Origin: Parvibacter caecicola
GTDB taxonomy: Bacteria > Actinomycetota > Coriobacteriia > Coriobacteriales > Eggerthellaceae
Assembly (NCBI RefSeq): GCF_003725335.1
Contig: NZ_QIBY01000005.1
Location: forward strand, 56,985-120,984
DNA: 64,000 bases
Reading direction: 5' to 3'
Shown in pieces: positions 45,720-54,515 of this stretch. The notes beneath the pieces are model-generated. The model was not told the origin of the DNA. It saw only the letters and a list, made by a program, of their open reading frames with translations, and did no database searches. Every line of letters starts with the position of its first letter. Positions within the stretch are counted from its first letter, which is position 1. The position numbers were made by a program, and so were the translations under genes.

Positions 45720-46526
45720 TTACGCGATGGTTTTGCCGAACACCGCGGCGATGTCGCGCAGCTGGGCCACCAGCACCTCGAACTGGGCGGGGGTGAGCTG
45801 CTGCGGGCCGTCGGAGAGGGCCTTGGCCGGCTGCGGGTGCACCTCGATCATGATGGAGTCGGCGCCGGCGGCGATGGCGGCGTAGGCCAGCGACGGCACC
45901 AGGTCGCGCTGCCCGGCCGGATGCGACACGTCGATGCACACCGGGAACAGCGACTGCTTGTGAATCACCGGCACGGCGGCGATGTCCAGCGTGAAGCGGG
46001 TGGCGGTTTCAAACGTGCGGATGCCGCGCTCGCACAGCACCACGTTGTTGTTGCCGCAGGCGGTGATGTAGTCGGTAGCAGCCAGCCATTCGGCGATGGT
46101 GCCGGCGAACCCGCGCTTGTACAGCACCATCTGGTGGCTGTCGGCGGTAACCTGGCCGATCTTCTTCAGCAGGCTGAAGTTCTGGAAGTTGCGGGCGCCC
46201 ACCTGCAGGCCGTCCACGTAATCGGCCACCATCTGGCAATGGGCGGAGTCCATCACCTCGGTGAGGGTTTTCAGCCCGTACTTCTGGCCGGCGTCGTGCA
46301 TGATCCTCAGCGCCTCTTCCCCCAGGCCCTGGAAGGAGTGGGGGTTGGTGCGGGGCTTGAAGGCGCCGCCGCGGATCCAGGTGAGGCCCAAATCGTGAAT
46401 GCACGAGGCCACTTCGTCGAACTGCTCCACCGACTCCACCGAGCAGGGACCGGCGTAGATGGTGATGGTATCGTCGCGGGTGCCCAAATCGGGGATGCCC
46501 GGGATAACGGTTTCGTTCACGCTCAT
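45720..46526 (-). CDS. aroF: 3-deoxy-7-phosphoheptulonate (DAHP) synthase, type I beta
   Basis: 268 residues, the short core form without an N-terminal regulatory domain. It catalyses the first shikimate step (PEP + erythrose-4-phosphate). Signatures: IYAGPCSVESVEQF, IRGGAFKPRTNPHSFQG, LPVG-type metal ligand region around HKQSLFPVCIDVSHPAGQ and ADSIMIEVHPQP. It overlaps the chorismate mutase gene by 4 bases. In this subfamily chorismate mutase is often fused or associated and confers feedback inhibition, which fits the pairing here. Confidence 0.93.
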   Translation of the reverse strand: MSVNETVIPGIPDLGTRDDTITIYAGPCSVESVEQFDEVASCIHDLGLTWIRGGAFKPRTNPHSFQGLGEEALRIMHDAGQKYGLKTLTEVMDSAHCQMVADYVDGLQVGARNFQNFSLLKKIGQVTADSHQMVLYKRGFAGTIAEWLAATDYITACGNNNVVLCERGIRTFETATRFTLDIAAVPVIHKQSLFPVCIDVSHPAGQRDLVPSLAYAAIAAGADSIMIEVHPQPAKALSDGPQQLTPAQFEVLVAQLRDIAAVFGKTIA

Positions 46527-46804
46527 AGGGCCGGCGTCTCCTTCATAACCTTGAGAATGGTGGTGTAAATCTCGCGCAGGTACTCGTTGTACAGCGGCCC
46601 GTCGTTGTAGGAGGCAATGCGGTCCATGATCTCTTCCTCGCGGCGCGCGTCGTAGAGCCCCATGTGGGCGCCCGGCTTCAGGCCGCGAATCACCAGCGCA
46701 TGGCCGGCGCGCTTGTTCAGCAGCTCCACCAGCTGGCGATCGATGGCGTCGATCTGCTCGCGATGCTTCTGAATTTCCTCAAGATTCGCGTTCTCTTCAG
46801 ACAT
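46523..46804 (-). CDS. Chorismate mutase, AroQ class
   Basis: 93 residues from the ATG at 46804 (MSEENANLEEIQKHREQI). It is an all-helical AroQ-type protein: IDAIDRQLVELLNKRAGHAL carries the first catalytic Arg/Lys helix, and YDARREEEIMDRI the second. It converts chorismate to prephenate for Phe/Tyr synthesis. Translationally coupled to the DAHP synthase by an ATGA overlap, suggesting a regulatory complex. Confidence 0.92.
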   Translation of the reverse strand: MSEENANLEEIQKHREQIDAIDRQLVELLNKRAGHALVIRGLKPGAHMGLYDARREEEIMDRIASYNDGPLYNEYLREIYTTILKVMKETPAL

Positions 46805-46964
46805 TGAATGTCCTTTCCCGTGATGCTTTAACGAGAGAAACGCCCGCAAAAGCGCGGGCGGCTGACTCGTGTGGGCACATGATAGCAAAACGGGGCGCAA
46901 CCCAGCGTTACAGCCCCGTAAAATGCAATCAGGAACAGTGGCGGCGCAGCGCGAAGCCGGCGGC

Positions 46965-47516
46965 CTACTTGGCCGGCGCGCTCACCAGCCGGTGCAGTTC
47001 GCCGGAAACGTAGAGGTTCACCACGCCGTTCACGATGAGCACCACCCCCAGCACCATCACGAAAGCCGAAGTGGCGCCGAAGGGATTGGCGATGATGAGG
47101 ATGCCGCCCAGGGCCACCAGCGCGCTGGGCACCACGCCAGCCACCCAGTGGTAGCCCCCCAGTTGCCGCAGGTCAAGCGCCCGCACCAGGCTTACCACGC
47201 CGCACAGCGCCAGCGCCGCCCCCAGCACAATGGCCCCCACCGAGGCGATGGGTTCGGGGAAGATGAACACCACCAGCGCCAAAATAAGGTAGAAGATGCC
47301 CACCGTGAGCACGCTGCCGTTGCGGTAGCGGTCGCTCTTGTCGCGGAAGTAGCTGAACAGACTGGCGATGCCGGAAATGGCCAGCCCTGCTGCCAGCAGG
47401 TAAATGACGGTTACAATGGTGGCACCGGGCCACACCAGCAGAAGCAGGCCGAACAGAAGCGATACCACCGCTTGGGCCAGCGTATTGGAACGAAGCGTGT
47501 TCATCAGGTTTCCCAT
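46965..47516 (-). CDS. HdeD-like (DUF308) membrane protein
   Basis: 183 residues from the ATG at 47516 with GAGGAGG just upstream. Six hydrophobic helices in three pairs (AVVSLLFGLLLLVWPGATIV, YLILALVVFIFPEP, ALVALGGILIIANPFG) repeat the small HdeD-type motif with Pro-Gly turns. E. coli HdeD aids acid resistance at high cell density; the role here is only inferred. It is a single-gene unit between chorismate mutase and uppP. Confidence 0.78.
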   Translation of the reverse strand: MGNLMNTLRSNTLAQAVVSLLFGLLLLVWPGATIVTVIYLLAAGLAISGIASLFSYFRDKSDRYRNGSVLTVGIFYLILALVVFIFPEPIASVGAIVLGAALALCGVVSLVRALDLRQLGGYHWVAGVVPSALVALGGILIIANPFGATSAFVMVLGVVLIVNGVVNLYVSGELHRLVSAPAK

Positions 47517-47660
47517 GACGTCCTCCTCGGGGCATTCGTGGCCGACACCCACGCCGGCCGGTGAAACTTTTCGCCGATGATAAAAGGACAGGCCCCGAAA
47601 AGGGCACACAGGGACAATCCGAAACCGTGCAGTAAGCGAACTGCTGCGTTTGGGCGGGCG

Positions 47661-48749
47661 CTACAGCACCCCAACCGCCTTGGCGCCGAAGTAAGCCAGC
47701 ACCACTACGCCCACCACGATGCGATACACGCCGAACGCGGTAAAATCGTTCTTCTTGATGTAGCCCATCAGGAACTTGATGGACACCACCGACACCACGA
47801 ACGCCGTGAGGATACCGGTTACCAGCACCGCCACCTCGGTGCCGGTCATGGCAAGCCCCAGCTCGGCGATGTACTTCACCGTCTTCAGCAGGCCCCAACC
47901 AAACATCACGGGAATGGCCAGGAAGAAGGTGAACTCGGCCGCCGCGGTGCGAGAGCAGCCGCACAGCATGCCACCGATGATGGTAGAGCCAGAGCGGCTG
48001 GTGCCGGGAATGATGGCCAGCATTTGGAAGCAGCCGATCTTGAGCGCCGTCTTCCAATCGATGTCGTCCACCGTCTGCACCTTGAACAGGGCCCTCTCGG
48101 CGTCGTCGCCGTCGAAGCCGGGGCGGGGCTCCTCATGGCCCAGCGCGGTTTCCCGCAGCTGGGTTTTGGGCAGGCGCCCCGAAATGGAGGGATCGTTGTA
48201 ATAAGAGGCAGTGTTGCGCACCAGGCGGCTACTTTGCGCCGCAGCCGGCTGAACCTCAGGGCGCGCATGGCGGCCGCGGGGGCGCTGGGCGCGACCGCTG
48301 CGGGCATTGCGGCCGGCCAGGTAGGCGGCCTCCCGCTTGCGGTTGTGGTGCTCCAGCACGATGAACACAACGCCGTACACGATAAGGGCGATGGCCACCG
48401 TCCAGGCGTTGTAGAAGTGTTCGTTGAAGAAGTCGTCCAGCGTGAACCCGATGATGGCAGCGGGAATGCAGCCGATTACCACCATGCCCCACAAGCGCCA
48501 GGTACTGCGCTTCTGAGCCGGCGTCTTGCGCGGCGAAAAGGGGTTCAGCTTGTGGAAGTACAGAATGAGCACCGCGCAAATGGCACCGATCTGGATGACC
48601 ACCAAAAACAGCTCCAGGAACTCCGGGCTCACCGCCAGCTTGACGAACTCGTCCACCAAGATCATGTGGCCGGTGGAGGAAACGGGCAGCCACTCGGTGA
48701 TGCCCTCCACGATGCCGATGACCAGTGCCTTCAGGATTTCCGTGATCAT
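47661..48749 (-). CDS. uppP: Undecaprenyl-diphosphatase with a long internal insertion
   Basis: 362 residues from the ATG at 48749. It recycles the lipid carrier for peptidoglycan by dephosphorylating undecaprenyl-PP at the membrane. Catalytic motifs are intact: GIVEGITEWLPVSSTGHMIL and IIPGTSRSGSTIIGGM. Typical UppP is about 270 residues; the extra roughly 90 lie in one block (about 135-225), Arg/Pro-rich then acidic (AGRNARSGRAQRPRG, HEEPRPGFDGDDAER), between two membrane helices. The insert has no recognisable domain and should form a soluble loop. Confidence 0.92.
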   Translation of the reverse strand: MITEILKALVIGIVEGITEWLPVSSTGHMILVDEFVKLAVSPEFLELFLVVIQIGAICAVLILYFHKLNPFSPRKTPAQKRSTWRLWGMVVIGCIPAAIIGFTLDDFFNEHFYNAWTVAIALIVYGVVFIVLEHHNRKREAAYLAGRNARSGRAQRPRGRHARPEVQPAAAQSSRLVRNTASYYNDPSISGRLPKTQLRETALGHEEPRPGFDGDDAERALFKVQTVDDIDWKTALKIGCFQMLAIIPGTSRSGSTIIGGMLCGCSRTAAAEFTFFLAIPVMFGWGLLKTVKYIAELGLAMTGTEVAVLVTGILTAFVVSVVSIKFLMGYIKKNDFTAFGVYRIVVGVVVLAYFGAKAVGVL

Positions 48750-48908
48750 GTTTCGCCGCTTCCTAAAAATCGAACCCGCCGCTGATGTGCGGAAATGAAC
48801 CCTACCGCCCCGCGCGGGGGCAAATCGGCAACAAATGGTACCAGAAGCCGGCGGGGGCATTCTATACTTTCAGAAATGCATCATTTATGTGAAGCGGAAG
48901 GAACGCCC

Positions 48909-49718
48909 GTGGACGCCCTCTACGACATGCACTGCCATCTGGGGTTCGCCGCCAACAGCGCACAGGCGGGCGCCATCGCGGCCGCAGCGCACATCGGGGC
49001 CCTTTCCTGCACGGTGACGCCGGAGGAGTTCGCGGCGCGGGGGGCGGCTGGCGGCGTGGGGGGCGGAGGTGCCGACGGCGGTGCCGGACGGTGCAGCGGC
49101 TCCCCCGTCACGTGGGCCCTGGGGCTGCACCCCTGGTACGTGGCGGAGAACTGGCGCCCCCAAGTGGAGGCCTTCGAAGCCTTGATGCCACAGGTCAGGG
49201 CCTTTGGGGAGGTGGGGCTGGACTTCTCCGCCCGTCACCAGGGCAGCGCCGATGCGCAAATGGCTGCCTTCCATCACCTGCTGCAGGCCATCGTCGCCCG
49301 AGCGCGGCAATCGGCAACCCCTCCCATGCTATCGCTGCACGCGGTGCGCTCGGCCGACGCCGTGCTGGAAGCGCTGCGGAAAACCGGCGCCCTTGAAAAC
49401 TGCCAGGTGGTGCTGCACTGGTTTTCCGGTTCCGGGGAAGAGCTGGCGGCGGCGCGGCAGGCCGGCTGCTACTTCTCGGTAGGCCCCCACATGCTGGCCA
49501 GCCGCCGGGGACGCGCCTACGGAGCGCAAATCCCCCTGTCAAAGCTGCTGCTGGAAACCGATGAACCGCCGCAGGGAGCCGTGCTGGACGGCGCCGCCTG
49601 GCGCTCGCAGCTGGAGGGAGCGCTGGAGCAGCTGGCCACCCTTCGCCGCACCGACGCCGCAGAATTGGGGGCCACCGTCGCCGCCACCAGCCGCCAACTG
49701 CTGGGGCTGGGCCGCTAG
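48909..49718 (+). CDS. TatD-family metal-dependent hydrolase
   Basis: 269 residues from a GTG at 48909 with GGAAGGAA 4-7 bases before it; an ATG 11 codons upstream lacks such a site. TIM-barrel metal ligands are recognisable: DMHCHLGF (HxH), FGEVGLDFS, LSLHAVRSA, VVLHWFSGS and LLLETDEPP. These match TatD-type DNases/hydrolases. A Gly/Ala-rich loop (about 50-65) is unusual. The gene is divergent from uppP. Confidence 0.87.
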   Translation: MDALYDMHCHLGFAANSAQAGAIAAAAHIGALSCTVTPEEFAARGAAGGVGGGGADGGAGRCSGSPVTWALGLHPWYVAENWRPQVEAFEALMPQVRAFGEVGLDFSARHQGSADAQMAAFHHLLQAIVARARQSATPPMLSLHAVRSADAVLEALRKTGALENCQVVLHWFSGSGEELAAARQAGCYFSVGPHMLASRRGRAYGAQIPLSKLLLETDEPPQGAVLDGAAWRSQLEGALEQLATLRRTDAAELGATVAATSRQLLGLGR

Positions 49719-49952
49719 CCCGCGCAGAGCGGGCGGCGGCCTCGCCCGGCCCACCGCTCACAGCCGACCCGCACCCCGCGCGCCACAAAGGCTTTTTTTT
49801 GCGATGAGTTGCGGGCGGCTGCGGGCGAATGGGCAATTCGCTGGTACCATTTACCCGTTTGAATCCGGCGCCCCTCGCGGCGCCGCCCCCGCCACGGCCC
49901 TGGAACCCGATCGCCGGCGGGGCATCCCTTCGCTATTAAAAGGAGTTGCGCA

Positions 49953-50942
49953 ATGGAACCTATCCGCATTGGCATTTTGGGATACGGCAATTTGGGGCGG
50001 GGCGTCGAGCTGGCCTGCGCCGCCAACGAGGACATGCAACTGATGGCGGTGTTCACCCGCCGCAATCCTGAGTCGCTGACGCTGCTCACTCCCGGCGCCG
50101 CCGTGGTGGCCGCTGCCGAGCTGGAGCAATGGACGGACAAGGTGGACGTGCTGGTGCTCGCCGGCGGCAGCGCCACCGACCTGCCCCAGCAAACGCCGGA
50201 AGCGGTGCGTCTGTTCAACGTGGTGGACTCCTTCGATACCCACGCCAACATCCCGCAGCACTTCGCCGCCGTGGACGCCGCCGCCAAGGAAACTGGCCAC
50301 ATCGGCGTCATTTCGGTGGGCTGGGACCCGGGCATGTTCTCAGTGGCGCGCCTGTACGCCAACGCCATCTTGTCCGGCGGCGCCGACTACACCTTCTGGG
50401 GCCGCGGCGTTTCCCAAGGTCACAGCGACGCCATCCGCCGCATCCCCGGCGTGGCGGACGCCCGCCAGTACACCGTGCCGGTGCCCGCGGCGCTTGAAGC
50501 GGTGCGCGCCGGCAAGAACCCGCAGCTGACCACCCGCGAAAAGCACACCCGCGAGTGCTATGTGGTGGCGGAAGAGGACGCCGACACCGACGCCATCCGC
50601 GAGGCCATCGTCACCATGCCCAACTACTTCGCCGACTACGACACCACCGTCACCTTCATAAGCCAGGAAGAGCTGAACCGCGACCATGCCGGCATTCCCC
50701 ATGGCGGCTCGGTCATCCGCGCCGGCACCACCGGGCAAAACGGCGAGAACACCCATGTGATCGAATACTCGCTGAAGCTGGATTCCAATCCCGAGTTCAC
50801 CGGCAGCGTGCTGGTGGCCGTGGCCCGCGCCGCCAAGCGCCTGGCCGACGCCGGAGAAACCGGCTGCCGCACCATCTTCGACATCGCGCCGGCGTTGCTG
50901 GCCCCCCAAACCCCCGATTACCTCCGCGCCCATATGCTGTAA
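49953..50942 (+). CDS. ddh: meso-Diaminopimelate dehydrogenase
   Basis: 329-residue NADP-dependent enzyme that makes meso-DAP in one step from tetrahydrodipicolinate, supplying peptidoglycan and lysine. N-terminal Rossmann loop GILGYGNLGRGVE; substrate-binding segments SVGWDPGMFSVARLYANA and FWGRGVSQGHSDAIRRI are family-diagnostic. AAAAGGAG precedes the ATG. The upstream gap 49719-49952 holds a GCCCGC/GCGGGC hairpin after tatD and a T-run but no clear promoter. Confidence 0.95.
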   Translation: MEPIRIGILGYGNLGRGVELACAANEDMQLMAVFTRRNPESLTLLTPGAAVVAAAELEQWTDKVDVLVLAGGSATDLPQQTPEAVRLFNVVDSFDTHANIPQHFAAVDAAAKETGHIGVISVGWDPGMFSVARLYANAILSGGADYTFWGRGVSQGHSDAIRRIPGVADARQYTVPVPAALEAVRAGKNPQLTTREKHTRECYVVAEEDADTDAIREAIVTMPNYFADYDTTVTFISQEELNRDHAGIPHGGSVIRAGTTGQNGENTHVIEYSLKLDSNPEFTGSVLVAVARAAKRLADAGETGCRTIFDIAPALLAPQTPDYLRAHML

Positions 50943-51008
50943 GCGCTCAATGCCGGGCCGGGTTCCACTCCGGCCCAAAGGCACGGCCGATTCGCCCTTG
51001 TGGCATTA

Positions 51009-51029
51009 GGCAGAGATAGAATCTCTGCC
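51009..51029 (+). repeat. REP-like palindrome after ddh (family A, copy 2)
   Basis: Identical 9-bp stem and AGA loop to copy 1, 66 bases after the ddh stop, followed by CCTCCGAA in place of CCTACGAA. Confidence 0.7.
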
Positions 51030-51063
51030 CTCCGAAAACCGCGCGATGCGCCTTCGTATCATT

Positions 51064-51115
51064 TCAGGTCCACGCCAGCAGCCGAGGGTTTCCGCGGTTC
51101 GCCAGAACCGCGGAA
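51064..51115 (-). ncRNA. Post-stop hairpin and tail after the VanS-like gene (family U, partial copy 6)
   Basis: Perfect 11-bp hairpin TTCCGCGGTTC / GAACCGCGGAA with a GCCA loop (51090-51115), two bases from the sensor kinase stop. The AACCCTCGGCTGCTGGCG and GTGGACCTG tail of the family follows, but the long hairpin is absent. It could also terminate ddh transcription from the other side. Confidence 0.55.
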
Positions 51116-51117
51116 CA

Positions 51118-52854
51118 TTACCACCCGCGGTCCACGTATGGCAGCACTATGGTGAACACGGTGCGGCCGGATTCGCTGGCGGCGGTAATGATGCCGCCGT
51201 GGGCCACCACAATCTCGCGAGTAATGGCCAGCCCCAGCCCCGTGCCGCCGGAATCGGACGAACGGGCGCTGTCTTCACGGTAGAACTTCTCGAACACCGT
51301 CTTCAGGTGCTCCGGGGAAATCTCGCGGCCGTAATTGGTGACGGCGATCACCGTGGCGTTGTCCTCCCCCTGGACGGCCTCCAGCGTGATGGGCGTGCCC
51401 TCCTCGGCGTGGGCCACCGCGTTGCGCATGATGTTGCCGATGGCGCGGGCCAGCTTGTCCGGGTCGATGAAAAACTGCATCTCGCTGCCGGCCACCACGC
51501 GAATCTCCAGGTGGCGTGACTGGGCTTCAGGGAAAAAGCTCTCCGCCACCTGCTGGCAGAAGAAGCGCACGTTCACCATTTCCCGCTCGATGGGAATGGC
51601 AGAAAGGTTGTAGCGGGTAATCTCGAAGAACTCGTTGATGAGGTCTTCCAGCCGCACCGCCTTCGCGTAGGCGATGTCGGCGTACTTTTGCTGCACCGAA
51701 CGGGGCAGCTCGCGCCCCTCCCGCAGCAGGTCCAGATACCCCAGCACCGAGGTGAGCGGCGTGCGGATGTCGTGGGCCAGATAGGCCACCAGTTCGTTTT
51801 TGCGGGTTTCGGCCGCCTGGGCCGCCCGCTCGTCCGCCAGCGATTGGGCCCGGATAACCGCCAGCTCGTTCTGCACGATGGACAAATCATCCGGCAGCTC
51901 TATCTTCGCCTGGCGGTTGGAAAGCAGCCCCGCCACCGCTTCAGAGAGGTCGTCGAAGTAGCGCATTGACTTGTTCAGCGACAGCCAAATGATCACGAAC
52001 CAGCCCACTACCAGCACCAACAGCAACAGCGGTATGCGCAGGCTGCGGATGAAGGAGTAAATGGAGATGTCGCGGATCTGCACCTGGCCCGCGCTATCGG
52101 TGAGCACCTGGTACACCGGATCGGGGGTGACCAACGAAAGCGACAGCTGCTGCGCCTGCTGCTGCGGATCTTGCTCGCGCCACACGTCCAGCGCCTGCTG
52201 TTGGGACTCGCGGTAGAGCCCCTCCAGCATGGTGGCCGCCTCCGATTCGCTCAACTCCGCCATGCGGGCGCAGCCGTACACAGTGCGAGCCAGCACGTCG
52301 TCCTCGGTGTGCAGCCGGTTCTTCACCGCGCGGAAATAGTTTTCCCGCGCCTGCTGCTCCTGGGCCTCTTCCCAGGTGAGAAGCGTGTTGTCGGCAGACG
52401 GGGCGCCCTCGGCGTCGTTTTCCCCTTCGCCCTCAACGAAAACGGAAACGTCCCCGGCCCCTTCGGTCGGACCGTCCGCCTTCTGGGAAGTGTCCGCCGA
52501 CGCAGACTCCTTGCCCAACTCCCTCATCTCCTCGATGGCCGCCAGCTCCTCGTCGTACTCTTCGCCGGAAAAGGGAATGGCCAGCGGGTCGAGGCTGGAA
52601 TCAGCGTAGGCCAGCGCCACCGAAGTGTCCATGAGGCCGTTTTCCCGCAGCACGTGCTGCAGCTGGGCATCAGAGTTCAGCGACACCCAGCGGGAGGTGT
52701 TATCGGCCACGAAATTGGCCACACTGTCGCGCAAAAACAAGGTGAATCCCACGGCCGCCAGTGCCACTACCAAAGTAAACACGCCGATGCGCACGAAGGC
52801 GGAGCGCACCACCTTGCGCCGCAGGATTTTCGCCTGGTCGCTCCTAAGCGCCAC
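51118..52854 (-). CDS. VanS-like sensor histidine kinase
   Basis: 578 residues from a GTG at 52854 that overlaps the response regulator by 11 bases. A membrane helix lies at about 20-40. An extracytoplasmic domain of roughly 200 residues follows, with an acidic Ser/Glu-rich middle, then a second helix (IPLLLLVLVVGWFVIIWLSL) at about 315. The HisKA box is AYLAHDIRTPLTSVLGYLDL (phospho-His), and the HATPase has NIMRNAVAHAEEGTPI and GGTGLGLAITREIVVAHGG. The kinase core reads like VanS, but no vanHAX-type genes are nearby; the ligand is unknown. Its partner is the upstream regulator. Confidence 0.9.
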   Translation of the reverse strand: MALRSDQAKILRRKVVRSAFVRIGVFTLVVALAAVGFTLFLRDSVANFVADNTSRWVSLNSDAQLQHVLRENGLMDTSVALAYADSSLDPLAIPFSGEEYDEELAAIEEMRELGKESASADTSQKADGPTEGAGDVSVFVEGEGENDAEGAPSADNTLLTWEEAQEQQARENYFRAVKNRLHTEDDVLARTVYGCARMAELSESEAATMLEGLYRESQQQALDVWREQDPQQQAQQLSLSLVTPDPVYQVLTDSAGQVQIRDISIYSFIRSLRIPLLLLVLVVGWFVIIWLSLNKSMRYFDDLSEAVAGLLSNRQAKIELPDDLSIVQNELAVIRAQSLADERAAQAAETRKNELVAYLAHDIRTPLTSVLGYLDLLREGRELPRSVQQKYADIAYAKAVRLEDLINEFFEITRYNLSAIPIEREMVNVRFFCQQVAESFFPEAQSRHLEIRVVAGSEMQFFIDPDKLARAIGNIMRNAVAHAEEGTPITLEAVQGEDNATVIAVTNYGREISPEHLKTVFEKFYREDSARSSDSGGTGLGLAITREIVVAHGGIITAASESGRTVFTIVLPYVDRGW

Positions 52855-53713
52855 GAGTGCCCCCGCGCCGGCCCAGCAGCGGCAGGCGGCCAGTGCCCTT
52901 ACCCGCGCCGCGCTTGGGGTGGACCGCCGGCTGCTCGGCGGGAGTCGCGGGCAACTCCGGCATCTCAGGGCCCACTGGCTCCATATCGCCGGTACGGCCA
53001 TCGCCGCCGTGGCTGGCCTTCAGGCGATAGCCAACGCCCCAAGCGGTTTCGATGAACTGAGTGGAGGAATCGATGGCAGCCAGCTTTTTGCGCAGATGGC
53101 GGATGTGCACCATGATGGTGTTGCTGGCGGCGTCGTCGAAGGGCTCTTCCCACGCGCCCTCAAACAGGTCCTTCGCGGAAACTGGACGCCCCGCCTGCTG
53201 CGCCAGCAGCGTTAGAATAGCGAACTCCTTGGGGGTGAGTTTCATTTTCTGACCGTGCAGCGATGCGCTATGGGCGGCCACGTCCACTTCCAGCGGCCCC
53301 ACGGCAATCAGCGAATCGTTCGGCGCCGGCACAGCGGCGGCGCGGCGCAATCGGGCCCGCACCCGGGCCACCAGCTCGCGGGGACGAAAGGGCTTAGTCA
53401 CGTAATCATCGGCCCCCAGGGTGAAGCCCACCACTTGGTCGGCTTCTTCGTCCTTCGCCGACAGAAAGATGATGGGGATGTCGCGCATCTTTCTCATGCG
53501 GACGCAGAGCTCGAAGCCATCCATACCCGGCATCATGATGTCGAGAATGGCCAAATCAAACGGCTCCTTTTCCAATGCTTCCAGCGCCTGTACGCCGCTG
53601 TAGCAGGCTCGCGCCTGCATCCCCTCGCGTAGCAGAAGGCTTACCACCAAATCGGCAATGGCACGCTCATCGTCTACGACCAATATGCGTTCGTTCTCAA
53701 TCATGGGATTCAT
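52844..53713 (-). CDS. OmpR/VanR-family response regulator with a C-terminal extension
   Basis: 289 residues. Receiver domain: RILVVDDERAIADLVVSLLL with the phospho-Asp in LAILDIMMPGMDGFEL and the switch Lys in DDYVTKPFRPRELVARV. The winged-helix DNA-binding domain covers about 135-235 (LTPKEFAILTLLAQQAG, SNTIMVHIRHLRKKL, WGVGYRLK). A Pro/Gly/Arg-rich tail of about 55 residues follows, absent from standard VanR. No clear Shine-Dalgarno precedes the ATG at 53713; a TACAAT overlaps it, so a leaderless transcript is possible. Operon with the kinase. Confidence 0.92.
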   Translation of the reverse strand: MNPMIENERILVVDDERAIADLVVSLLLREGMQARACYSGVQALEALEKEPFDLAILDIMMPGMDGFELCVRMRKMRDIPIIFLSAKDEEADQVVGFTLGADDYVTKPFRPRELVARVRARLRRAAAVPAPNDSLIAVGPLEVDVAAHSASLHGQKMKLTPKEFAILTLLAQQAGRPVSAKDLFEGAWEEPFDDAASNTIMVHIRHLRKKLAAIDSSTQFIETAWGVGYRLKASHGGDGRTGDMEPVGPEMPELPATPAEQPAVHPKRGAGKGTGRLPLLGRRGGTRGA

Positions 53714-53808
53714 TGTAGCGAACTTGAGGGCCGGCGTGCGCGCTCGTTGGCAGTTTTCCCACCCGTTTAGAAAACCTTAAGCGACAGCGCTCTTTCCTGC
53801 GAAAAACA

Positions 53809-54327
53809 CTACCGCAGCAACAGGAACACCATCACAGCCACCAACGCCAATGCCACTACCGTAAGCGCCACCACTAGCCCACGGGGCGCAACGCCGCGAC
53901 CATAATTTGGACCGCCGCTCATCACACCACCGGAAAAGCCGATGTTCGACGGCGGCCGCGGCGCGATGCGGCGGGCGGCACCGGCATCGGGCACGGCGTC
54001 GAAGCCCTGGCCAGCACGGGAATGCCAGCTGGTGTGACTCATGGAGTCTAATTCGGCGGCATGGCGGTCGCGCACGTCTTTGGTGGTAGAACTGATCTCA
54101 TGAGTTTCGTTGAACGTGCGGGAGTCGATGCTGCCGCGGGCGTCTATCACCTCGCGACTGCCACCGCTGCGACGCGCGTGGGCGCCCCGGTGCGCAGGGC
54201 GCTCTTGAGCAAGGGGGCTGCCGAGGGAGCCGGAAGCGGAGGGAACGGACCGGGCCGTGCGACGAGGAGCCGGGGTTTCGCCCGGTGCCGCATCGCTGAA
54301 GCGCTGGTGGTTTTCTCCGTAAGCCAT
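53809..54327 (-). CDS. Hypothetical tail-anchored protein
   Basis: 172 residues: a long hydrophilic, probably disordered region rich in Ser, Arg, Pro and His (MAYGENHQRFSDAAPGETPA), then one C-terminal membrane helix (GLVVALTVVALALVAVMVFL) ending in two residues after it. That topology leaves the bulk in the cytoplasm. No strong ribosome-binding site; the frame is nevertheless free of stops and its composition is protein-like. Function unknown. Confidence 0.55.
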   Translation of the reverse strand: MAYGENHQRFSDAAPGETPAPRRTARSVPSASGSLGSPLAQERPAHRGAHARRSGGSREVIDARGSIDSRTFNETHEISSTTKDVRDRHAAELDSMSHTSWHSRAGQGFDAVPDAGAARRIAPRPPSNIGFSGGVMSGGPNYGRGVAPRGLVVALTVVALALVAVMVFLLLR

Positions 54328-54515
54328 ATCTGCTGCTTGCCCCTTGCCGCCATGTTATCGGTAAACGCAATTATGCCACAAGGCCCGTTGAAACAAACCC
54401 CCGTTCAGGGGATTTCCAAACGGGCCCTCGGCGCTTTAGTACATAATAGCGAAGCGGAACCGTCGAAGCGGCGCCCTTCCGCGACCGCGCCCCCACCTCG
54501 CCGAAAGGAACCACC

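Noticed and set aside
46805..46964. tRNA or small RNA gene in the gaps near chorismate mutase and elsewhere
   Set aside because: I scanned intergenic gaps by eye for cloverleaf patterns and CCA-type ends and found none; a tRNAscan-SE run would be decisive.
51118..53713. Vancomycin resistance locus
   Set aside because: Only the regulatory pair resembles Van; no ligase, dehydrogenase or dipeptidase genes are in the window.
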